In this document: positions 9,372 to 15,930 of the stretch, piece after piece
How the letters are laid out: the number at the start of each line of letters is the position of its first letter
Position numbering within the stretch: the first letter of the stretch is position 1
DNA from: Pavlovales sp. CCMP2436
Lineage: Eukaryota; Haptophyta; Pavlovophyceae; Pavlovales
Length of the DNA: 16,356 nt
Assembly (NCBI GenBank): GCA_026770615.1
Contig: MU631311.1
Coordinates: 954,142-970,497, forward strand
Direction: 5' to 3'
Notes under the pieces: generated by a model
Seen by the model: only the letters and a program-made list of their open reading frames with translations
Told to the model about the DNA's origin: nothing
Databases searched by the model: none
Program-made: the position numbers and the translations under genes

Positions 9372-9745
9372 CTTGCCGCCTCCCTGCGCCGCGATTTCTT
9401 TACGAGCGAGTGCGTTCGTTTATATTAATGTAGGGGGGTTCGGGCTGGCGGTACGTTTCAAGTTCAAGTCAGGCTGATCTAAGCGCTCTGACGCAGGCTC
9501 CTACGCGCTACGCCGAAGTGGGGAGCTGGTAGAAGTGGTGGATGATGAGGAAGCCGAAAACAAAGCGCTGGAGTCGCTGCGCAACGCGGGGCCGCCCGAC
9601 AGTGCGCGAGCAAGCGAGTCCATTCGTGATCCCAGCGGTGACGTTTATATAACTGTTCGTCAGTCCGCTGAAATAGAGTGGACTGGACGAACCGCTCAAA
9701 TAAAGTGTTTTCACGCTTCGCGAACAGGTCGGGAAGGGCACCGCG

Positions 9746-10546
9746 ATGGGCACCACAGCGCAAACGATGTTGAAGCTCGGCACCTCGCTCCTCCACACCG
9801 ACGTCGGTGCGGAGTTCGCTGAGTCGTGGGCGAGCCCGATGTCGACCACCTCCCGCCTCGCCGCCTTCGCCACGCTCGCCAACCTCGCGCTGCCCAGCCT
9901 CCACTCGAGCGCACACGATGAGCGCGACCTCATCCTCACCCTGGCGCGCAGGCGGCGCCTCTCGCTCAAGACGCCACGGGCTCCCGCGCTGCGACCATTG
10001 GCGTCTTTTAGCACACTCGACGCGCTCGCCGAGATGGAGCCGCTCACGCTGGGCCCCGCCTTTCTGGCCCCCGCCGAACCCGCCTGCTTCGCCCTCGGCG
10101 CCCCGAGCACTCCTGCGCTGAGGCCGACGCTCGGCAAGACGCACGAAGAGATGGATTCGCTCAGCCTGCCGATATCCCTCTCCGACTCCGAGGCCGACGC
10201 AGGGGACGCATTTGAAGAGGAGCGCGACCTTGTTATCACTCTCGCGCGGCGCCGGCGACACTCGCTCACGATGCCGCGCGCGCCCGCGCTGCGGCCACTG
10301 GCGTTGCTCAACACACTCGACGCGCTCGCTGAGATGGAGGTGCTCTCGCTCGAGCCCGCCTGCCTCACCCTCTGCCGCGTCGAGCTAGAGAGGGGAAGCC
10401 TCCTCGCGCCGAGACCGCGCCCGACGCTCGGCAAGACGCTCGACTTGGAGATGGAGGAAATCAAACTGCCGATCTCCCTCTCCGACCTCTCCAGGCTCTC
10501 CAGGCTCTCCGACCTCTCCGAGAACTCGCTCGACATGAGGTTATGA
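9746..10546 (+). CDS. Novel internally duplicated protein (two ~100-residue repeats)
   Basis: The 266-codon frame runs from ATG to TGA. Two repeats are clear: a unit opening with ERDL(I/V)(L/I)TLARRRR, then PRAPALRPLA, a TLDALAEME block, RPTLGKT and LPISLSD; the second copy ends the protein with an SRLSRLSDLSEN-type tail. A 359-codon open frame runs antisense (9508-10587). Comparing the two units favours the plus strand: several first-position differences (AGG/CGC for Arg, TTG/CTG for Leu) are silent only in the plus frame. The two frames share wobble positions, so GC3 cannot decide. A possible upstream exon (9484-9601, reading RSDAGSYALRRSGELVEVVD and on) could splice from GTGCGC at 9602 to the acceptor at 9757-9758 with matching phase. 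Function is unknown; there is no signal peptide or membrane span. Confidence 0.5.
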   Translation: MGTTAQTMLKLGTSLLHTDVGAEFAESWASPMSTTSRLAAFATLANLALPSLHSSAHDERDLILTLARRRRLSLKTPRAPALRPLASFSTLDALAEMEPLTLGPAFLAPAEPACFALGAPSTPALRPTLGKTHEEMDSLSLPISLSDSEADAGDAFEEERDLVITLARRRRHSLTMPRAPALRPLALLNTLDALAEMEVLSLEPACLTLCRVELERGSLLAPRPRPTLGKTLDLEMEEIKLPISLSDLSRLSRLSDLSENSLDMRL

Positions 10547-11467
10547 GCCGCACGTCGATCCTGCCGAATACGTGCATGGACCGTCAAGAAGTAGCGCGCT
10601 CAGAGTCTCCAGCCCACCCACCGTGTGAATACCCGTCAATTGTCGCACCTGACTGATCTCGACGTTCGGCCTGTGAGCCGAAACATACGCACAGACATGT
10701 TGCATTTAAACATTTATACATAAACGGCTAGACCCCTGAGCCTATTTAACCAGCATTTTGGCCAATTTAATTAGCTGCATTCGGGACGCTGTAGCCGACG
10801 CACCGCGCGTCGGACACCCAGGGTCACCACAAACTGCCGTGAACGCCACGACATGGGGATAGCCAGGATTCAATCAGATTGACGATGCGACCTCCCGGTG
10901 GCATATTTTGACCTGGTGAATTCAGAAGACAAAATACAACATTTTCAGCATGGCAGACGCTGACCCACGTCGCTGCCGCTCAAGCCTGAGCCGCTCGCCG
11001 AGAGGCCGCTTGCCATCAAAGACTCAACGAGCGGTATCACTTGCACCTCGGCCACGCTGGAGGCTATATGCGAGGGTGTCGCTCGCTCCCCACGCTGCCC
11101 AGAGCGCCCACTGAGTCGTGCCTATTGGTACCTCCTGAAATTTGCCTATTCAATAGGAATGTTTTTTTAGTCGAAATCTGCATTTCATTCGTAATACTAA
11201 ATTAGTTATTGAGGAGGATATTATGAGTCGAGGCTTTTAATTTGCCTCTTGAGACCCTAACCTCCAAGCCTCAGCTCTAGAGAACAAACTAGAGACAAAC
11301 GGCGACAGCGTGTACCTTGCCTATTGAATAGGTTTGAATAGGATCCGTCTCAGGGATCTAGCCGTACAGTCACTCCACTCGATAGCTCTCCTGCGCTCAG
11401 CAACTTGCAATTGTCATAGCGAGTTCGATTGATGACGAACGATAAAACATCAGATTCTGACCGCGTT
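10547..11467. other. Noncoding spacer within the composite element
   Basis: No supported gene. An open stretch at about 10964-11169 (plus, ~68 codons; includes LAERPLAIKDSTSGITC) has protein-like composition but no start. Two odd palindromes, CCTATTCAATAGG at 11145-11157 and CCTATTGAATAGG at 11320-11332, could be ends of a ~190-bp insertion. Confidence 0.4.
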
Positions 11468-11554
11468 GGGTCGAAATCCAAATTAGTGGCCAGTCTGGGG
11501 GAAATTGCGAAAAAGTCCGGTGAAAATCCTTCGGAGTAACTCACGAATCGGGTT

Positions 11555-11643
11555 GGACACATAGGAATTAGGTGCAGATTCGTGAATGTTCACGAATCTG
11601 CGGCGCCCCATTCACGAATCTGCATCTAACTCCTCTGTGCCCC
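11555..11643. repeat. Strong hairpin built from CACGAATCTGC repeats
   Basis: 11555-11588 pairs with 11609-11643 over about 34 bp with few mismatches (core GCAGATTCGTGAATG against CATTCACGAATCTGC). The loop carries a further TTCACGAATCTGC, and CTCACGAATCG lies just upstream at about 11540. It may be a subterminal structure of the nested element. Confidence 0.75.
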
Positions 11644-11885
11644 ATCGGGAACCATGACTTTCTTATCGCTTCCGAGCGCTGAGAATCGAATATGTTAGCT
11701 ACCTTCCGGCTCTTAGAAAGCCCCGCAGGGCCCCCAGAGGGCCCCCGGAGGTCCGCCGGAGGCCTATTCGCCGGCAGGCGAAGAATTTTTTTAGGCCTTT
11801 TTAAAGCCTTTTTTGGCAGTTAAATACTTAGCTCTTAACAGTACTAATTCATACTATAACTAAAAGTAGCGGCGCCGCGCGGCCG

Positions 11886-12533
11886 ATGCCTGCCGTCGGT
11901 AACAAGACGTGCATATGTGGCAAGACCGTCCAGGCGAAGGGCTACCTGCGCCACCTTGGTCGGTGCGATAAGGTCAAGGCCGCGCAGTCGCGGACCCAGG
12001 GCACGATCTTTGCAGCGCGCGTCGAGGATGTCGACGTGATGGACGGCGAGCTCGAGGCGCTCGCCAGCCGTCTGCGCGCTGCAGACGCGGTGCCTCCGTA
12101 TCGCGCCAAGTGGAGTGCGGCCTCGAGCTCGACCGTCATCATGGCGGACGTGTTCCGGTACCAGAAGTTCTACGAGGTCTGCCCCAACTTCCTCTACCTC
12201 TACCAGCACTGCGCGCTGAAGAGCGTGCCAGAGGCGGCTGTGGAGGGCATGGGTGGCGTCTGGGACCGCTGCGCGACACCCGGGCGCCATCTCACCTTCG
12301 ATGCAGGTGTGCAGGAGGCCGTGATCTGCTGGAACGCGCCGAAGCCGCACATGGACTCGTGCATCCCCTTCCTGGACCGTGCGCTGTTGGTGCACTTCGA
12401 TGGCAAGCCGCCGCACTTCACGCACGTCTCTGCTGCCGCCTCGAGGGGGGTGGTGCAGAGCAAAGTGGTGCAGAAGCACCGCAACACAAAGCCGAGGCTG
12501 CCCGGTACACTCTGGCTGCCCGGTACACGCTGA
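11886..12533 (+). CDS. C2HC zinc-finger protein, possibly a reduced hAT-type transposase
   Basis: This 215-codon frame lies inside the nested inverted-repeat element. Residues 5-25 contain C-x-C-G-x(11)-H-x3-C (CICGK...YLRHLGRC), a compact C2HC zinc-finger-like motif expected to bind nucleic acid. Residues 70-175 include MADVFRYQKFYEVCPNF, then KSVPEAAVEGMGGVWDR; the latter recalls the VP...E/S-E-R block of the hAT C-terminal dimerisation region, but the match is loose. No DDE catalytic core can be placed, so if derived from a transposase it has lost the centre, or it is an accessory DNA-binding protein. An 18-bp tandem duplication (GGCTGCCCGGTACAC at 12496 and 12514) directly precedes the stop, suggesting a replaced C-terminus. 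Codons end mainly in G or C, consistent with real coding. Confidence 0.55.
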   Translation: MPAVGNKTCICGKTVQAKGYLRHLGRCDKVKAAQSRTQGTIFAARVEDVDVMDGELEALASRLRAADAVPPYRAKWSAASSSTVIMADVFRYQKFYEVCPNFLYLYQHCALKSVPEAAVEGMGGVWDRCATPGRHLTFDAGVQEAVICWNAPKPHMDSCIPFLDRALLVHFDGKPPHFTHVSAAASRGVVQSKVVQKHRNTKPRLPGTLWLPGTR

Positions 12534-12776
12534 CGTTCGCGCCACACGCCCCGCGCAGCTACGCGGCGCACTGCGCGCGCACGCCGCGCCGCACCCGCAG
12601 CTACGTGCGCACATTAGAAAAGTTCGAAAATAATTAATTAGTTACTAAGTACTTAGTTAGTATTATAATAATATATGAACTAATAAAATGGTAATGGCCA
12701 TAACTCCTGGCCATCAGCTCTATTGGCTCTGAGAATTTGAGTGAGTGTTGATTAGGGCCGTGCGCATCTTTTAAGC
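12534..12776. other. Spacer after the zinc-finger ORF
   Basis: GC-rich sequence (to about 12610) gives way abruptly to AT-rich sequence with TAATTAATTAGTTACTAAGT at about 12631-12650. This may hold the transcript end. No gene is visible. Confidence 0.4.
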
Positions 12777-12977
12777 TTGCAAACGCGCGAGCTGCGCGCG
12801 CTGCGCGCGCTCCGCACGCGCGCTCCGCGCTCCGCGCGCTCCGCGCGCGCCGCGCGCGCCGCGAGGCGCGCGCGCGCTGCGCGCGCGCGAAGTTGCGCGC
12901 TACGCGCGCAACTAATAATCGTGTTTATTACATATAAATATCCAATTAACGGCGCGGCGCGCGCTACGCGCGCGCCG
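12777..12977. repeat. Extreme CGCG low-complexity block with palindromes
   Basis: About 130 bp (12783-12912) is nearly pure CpG/GpC alternation, mostly GCGCGCTCCGCGC-type units. It ends in GTTGCGCGCTACGCGCGCAAC (one base over a 20-mer; 12892-12912), a hairpin with 9-bp arms. A second palindrome, with GGCGCGCG and CGCGCGCC arms, lies at 12956-12976. The alternating purine-pyrimidine tract could adopt Z-DNA. Open frames here are artefacts. Confidence 0.85.
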
Positions 12978-13020
12978 CACTGTTAACTCTCTCTCAGGGC
13001 CCCACGGATAACTTACGGCC

Positions 13021-13036
13021 GGGGGCCCGGGCCCCC
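13021..13036. repeat. Perfect 16-bp GC palindrome
   Basis: GGGGGCCCGGGCCCCC is its own reverse complement and lies within a longer G/C-only stretch (13018-13056) made of GGGCC-type blocks. Similar GGGCCCCC blocks lie at 11722-11745 near the other end of the nested element. Confidence 0.85.
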
Positions 13037-13446
13037 GCGGGCCTCCGGCCCAGGGCCCCACGAATATTCTCCGTACGTTACGCCTATTCTAAGAGCCGGG
13101 CTACCTTTAGCATGTTGTCGACCCCAGATGCACTCGAGAGGCACACGAGGTGGGCTACGACCGTCGAGAAGAGCTCTATTTGACAACAGCTATTGGTACT
13201 TAGTTAGAGCGCAGGGGCAAATAATGTCTACGACTTCGTCCCGCCCACAACTTTTCCCCCTCCCCAGTGCGGAATCGCGCCACTAATTTGGATTTCGACC
13301 CCGATGAACTTAAAATTTGTTTTGATTCAACTAATTGGGTTAGGAAGGTAAGTTACTGGAACTAAAGTTAAAGCGTTCAATTTACGTAACTACGAATACA
13401 ATGATGAATAAAGTTTGTTCGTTGTATATATTAAATATATACTTAG

Positions 13447-13640
13447 CGGCGTAGCGCGTAGGAGCCTGCGTCGGAGCGCTAAGATTAGCCTAATTTGAAC
13501 TTGAAACATATAGCCAGCCCGAACCCCCCTACATTAATATACTTAGCGACTAAGGCACGCAGCAGGCAATGGGCGACGCAGCGCTCAGACGAGCACAACA
13601 TTCAGAACAGTCAGACGCCAGCTTGAATCCTTATCATAAA
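13447..13640 (-). repeat. Family ABC repeat, inverted copy with internal deletion (right arm)
   Basis: On the reverse strand this reads as the end of the minus-strand fragment of 9033-9371 (same final ~20 codons and stop), joined directly to the B spacer and the start of the C exon-like piece. The 305-bp coding interior is missing and replaced by the short linker CGCTAAG. The inner end also begins CTTAGCG, so the C piece is itself framed by CTTAGCG/CGCTAAG. Confidence 0.85.
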
Positions 13641-13646
13641 TATATA

Positions 13647-13813
13647 CAGGGGATCGCGGGCAATAAGAACGGCGCTTTTGAGGCTGAGGCTGAGTTTCTT
13701 AGCAAATTACATACAAACAATTGTTAGATTTTAGTTAAAATTACTTAGGGAAGGGCTAAAAAACGAGGCTCAGTTTCTCAACACGACGGTTTCTTATTGC
13801 CCGCGATCCCCTG
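13647..13813 (-). mobile_element. Small inverted-repeat transposon (MITE), copy 2
   Basis: A 167-bp element with the same terminal inverted repeats as 394-548, starting CAGGGGATCGCGGGCAATAA, flanked by TA at 13645-13646 and 13814-13815. The interior is about 12 bp longer than in copy 1 and lies in the opposite orientation. It is inserted six bases outside the right arm of the composite element. Confidence 0.85.
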
Positions 13814-13815
13814 TA

Positions 13816-14044
13816 CTTCGGTTAATGAAGGAAGTGTTTGGCTGGCGGTGTGACAATATATACGTATTTGCTGACCCCTCGCTAAAGGGGGGTCTGCTGG
13901 CAGTCACTTGCAGAGGGGGGGTCTGGGGATCCTCCCCAGCGAAGCGAAAATTTGAAATTCGGTGCCTACTTTTAACTCAATTTGGCTTACACCGTTGACG
14001 TCACCGTCATGCGCGCGCGTGTCTCAGTCCTGACGCGCCCTGAC
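13816..14044. other. Spacer with GC-rich stem and a weak B-repeat trace
   Basis: TTAATGAAGG followed by GGCTGGCGGTGT (about 13824-13852) resembles the start of the ABC B spacer. 13870-13955 is a G/C-rich stretch with two copies of a GGGGGGGTCTG-like unit and short complementary segments. No gene is visible. Confidence 0.4.
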
Positions 14045-14687
14045 TCACGCGTGCTGCCTTCCAATGCTGAGCTCCTTCACGCGCTGGGCGTCGACCTGCA
14101 CGTCGTCGCTCAGGTGAGCGAGAGCCTCCCACGTGTTGCGATCCTCGCCGTAGTCCTTCCACTTGATGAGCCACTGCTCCTGGCGGTGGTATGTGCGGTA
14201 CTGCAGCACCTTCTCCACCTCCCACTCGTCGTACGACGTCGGCATCTCCGCGCGGATCTGCTGGAGCGAGTCGGGCGAGATGACAAACCGCCGAGTACTG
14301 TGCTCGGCGCGGCGCGAACCTTGCCGCGCCCTGACGAGCTCCACGTCCGGCACGCGCACTCGCCGCGCTGCCACGAGCACCTCGATGTCCGAGAGGGTGC
14401 ACATCGAAGTACTCGGCGCGCTTCACGAGCGCGGCGTCTTTGGTCGGCGCCATGAACATTTTGGGCAGCTCGCGCGCCCAGCCGACTGCTTTGCCCGTCA
14501 TCTGCTTCTCGACATGCGCCGCGACCATCCAGCGCTGCAGCGGGTGCCTATCAGGGTACTCGACCGGCTCCGGCTGCGCGCCAGGAACACGTAGGCCCGG
14601 GTGGGGCTCGCGCGCTGCCCCCTTCGCGTGCGAGGCATCGACCATGATGCAAAAGAGCAGGAGAGATGTCCAATAGCGGGCTGCCAT
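14045..14687 (-). pseudogene. Chromodomain-containing ORF, frame-disrupted
   Basis: The downstream frame (14404-14045, 119 codons) carries a chromodomain near its centre: EWEVEKVL, then QWLIKWKDYGEDRNTWEAL. The aromatic residues expected to form the methyl-lysine cage are W, W and Y, and the stop follows about 25 residues later. A different frame upstream opens with ATG at 14687 and a hydrophobic N-terminus (WTSLLLFCIMVDASHA) resembling a signal peptide, then basic sequence through AALVKRAEYF. The two frames meet near 14403, offset by one base, with no convincing intron, so the gene looks broken unless the base call is wrong. C-terminal chromodomains are typical of chromovirus (Ty3-type) integrases, but no integrase, RT or LTR is visible; a host chromatin protein is an alternative. 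Confidence 0.55.
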
Positions 14688-14762
14688 CGATTGGCGTGCC
14701 GTACATTTCAAAGTTGGTAGTATGTAAATTTGAAAATTGGTCACTTGCAGAACGCTCGATGC

Positions 14763-15073
14763 TAAACGTTTTATTTCGAAGCCTGGCCAAGTCGTGGGAC
14801 GCTGTCGCTTGGACCAACCCCGTGGGTGCTCATGGCAAGGCCATAGCCGGAATTGTAAACTTGTCGGGCAAATTTTGGGCCGTCGTCGACAAGGCGTCGT
14901 CGTCGTGAAACCAGTCGTCGTGTTCGTCGGCGACGACCGTCGTACGTGTTTCATGGCCAAGGGGTGCTCGGATTGCTTTACAATTCCGGCTATGGGCTCC
15001 TCTCATGCACCCCATGGGACGGTCCAAGTGTGGTGTGCTGGCTCCCAGCCCATCGTTAGAAGGAAAACGTTTA
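14763..15073. mobile_element. Foldback element with ~97-bp imperfect inverted arms
   Basis: The arms 14763-14859 and 14977-15073 are imperfect inverted repeats. The inner 19 bp (CCATAGCCGGAATTGTAAA, against 14977-14995) match exactly; CTTGGACC/GGTCCAAG and TAAACGTTTT/AAAACGTTTA match further out. The ~117-bp centre is built of CGTCGT repeats. It lies just upstream of the chromodomain ORF and has no coding capacity of its own. Confidence 0.75.
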
Positions 15074-15324
15074 CTGCAGACCTCTCCCTCTTTAGCCTGG
15101 GGTCAGCCTATTGCCAATTCTTTTATTGCAAGAATTGAGTTTCATAGAATTCAGAAATTTCCTGTGGTCGTGGACACTCGCGTGTTCTGTGGAGCTCGTT
15201 CGTCAGGGTCAGACTGCGAGCCTTATGCCTACGGGTGCTCGTGTTTATATTTGTAATTTTAATGGTACCTGGTAGCAGACTGAGTTCATATATGGCAACT
15301 CGGGACTCCGAGTCATAGTCAGAG
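15074..15324. other. Spacer without a recognised gene
   Basis: Mixed-composition sequence with no gene I can support. A 20-bp ACTCGGGACTCCGAGT palindrome-like stretch lies at about 15298-15313. Confidence 0.4.
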
Positions 15325-15687
15325 TCAGGCTGAACTGCCAAGCGCCTCTGATGGCAGAGGCAGAGCTGCCTCCGTTAGGCGAGGGAACTTTGCCCGCGAA
15401 GCCGAGGCCTCGAGCGCAGACTCTTCGGCGAAGCGCCCAGAATCGGCAGGCCACTCTGCTCCGCCCGCATCCGCCGGCGTGCCTCCGTCAGGCGGCAGCT
15501 TGCGCTTGCGCGACGCCGGCAGCACTGCCTCCCCTACTCCGACCTCCCCGACCACTGCAACCGATTCGCACAGGAGCAGAGGACGTGCCAGGCCGTCGCC
15601 CGCATGTTCAAGGCGCGACGGCGAGGTGCAGTTCTCGAGCAGGCGCGTCGTCTCGCCTGCCGGGACGTCGGCTGGGGCGCAGAGCAT
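15325..15687 (-). CDS. Possible hypothetical protein with KRK basic motif
   Basis: A 120-codon frame on the minus strand, ATG to TGA, in GC-rich sequence. It is Ala/Pro/Glu-rich and apparently disordered, with SRKRKLPP as a candidate nuclear localisation signal and a repeated (R)LTEAALPLPSEA-type tail. Two plus-strand frames of similar length overlap, so the strand is uncertain. No family was recognised. Confidence 0.25.
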   Translation of the reverse strand: MLCAPADVPAGETTRLLENCTSPSRLEHAGDGLARPLLLCESVAVVGEVGVGEAVLPASRKRKLPPDGGTPADAGGAEWPADSGRFAEESALEASASRAKFPRLTEAALPLPSEALGSSA

Positions 15688-15864
15688 CGGGATGCTGAGC
15701 GTATGGAGGGCCGTCTCTGTGGACGCACGCAGCCTGCGCGATTTGGGTAGGGAGGGGGGGAGGCATTGGTATTCTGTTCAAAATGACGCAGTCAGGCGGG
15801 CAGTAGGCAGCAGGCACGGGGCTGGCTAGCAACTGCCGAGCTGTTGCGAATATTTTTACTCTGC

Positions 15865-15865
<1 letters not shown>

Positions 15866-15898
<33 letters not shown>
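15866..15898 (+). repeat. 33-nt poly-T run followed by CCAG
   Basis: An uninterrupted T tract ends in TTCCAG at 15897-15902, which would be an ideal plus-strand splice acceptor; read on the minus strand it is a poly-A run such as a retroposed transcript tail. No exon on either strand could be confirmed next to it. Confidence 0.9.
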
Positions 15899-15930
15899 CC
15901 AGTATGCACACACTAATGCAACTGCGTCAC

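Larger units (their letters stand above)
11468..13301. mobile_element. Nested 1.83-kb element with 23-bp perfect terminal inverted repeats
   Basis: The 23 bases at 11468-11490 (beginning GGGTCGAAATCCAAATTAGT) are exactly repeated in inverted orientation at 13279-13301, and weaker similarity continues inward (CAGT/CACT, GGGGGAAA, TTG). The interval contains one ORF (11886-12533). A further inverted pair, CCGGCTCTTAG near 11708 and CTAAGAGCCGG near 13089, lies inside. No target-site duplication is evident, so the exact ends are uncertain. It sits inside the 9022-13640 block. Confidence 0.6.
9022..13640. mobile_element. Composite element bounded by inverted copies of the ABC repeat
   Basis: The left arm (9022-9112 and 9421-9515) matches the reverse complement of the right arm (13547-13640 and 13447-13541). 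The outer 90 bp differ at about one or two positions. The left arm has 305 extra bases (9113-9417) that encode protein, so the right arm is probably an internal-deletion copy. Between the arms are a minus-strand gene fragment, a duplicated-domain ORF, and a nested inverted-repeat element with a zinc-finger ORF. No flanking target duplication is obvious. The block may be one foldback-type transposon or two independent opposite insertions of the same repeat; the presence of other copies in the window keeps the second option open. Confidence 0.55.

Noticed and set aside
9508..10587. 359-codon minus-strand open frame opposite the duplicated ORF
   Set aside because: Its frame shares wobble positions with the plus ORF, so it stays open as a shadow; first-position silent changes between the two repeat units favour the plus strand.
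12777..12986. 69-codon Arg/Ala ORF
   Set aside because: Produced by the CGCG low-complexity block.
9022..13640. CRISPR-like or prokaryotic defence system
   Set aside because: Repeats are few, long and inverted rather than regularly spaced direct repeats, and the window has spliceosomal introns.
13647..13813. hAT-type assignment of the MITE from its CAGGGG ends
   Set aside because: Neither copy shows an 8-bp target duplication; both are flanked by TA.
14045..14404. Complete chromovirus retrotransposon
   Set aside because: Only a chromodomain is visible; no LTR, primer-binding site, protease, RT or integrase core was found.
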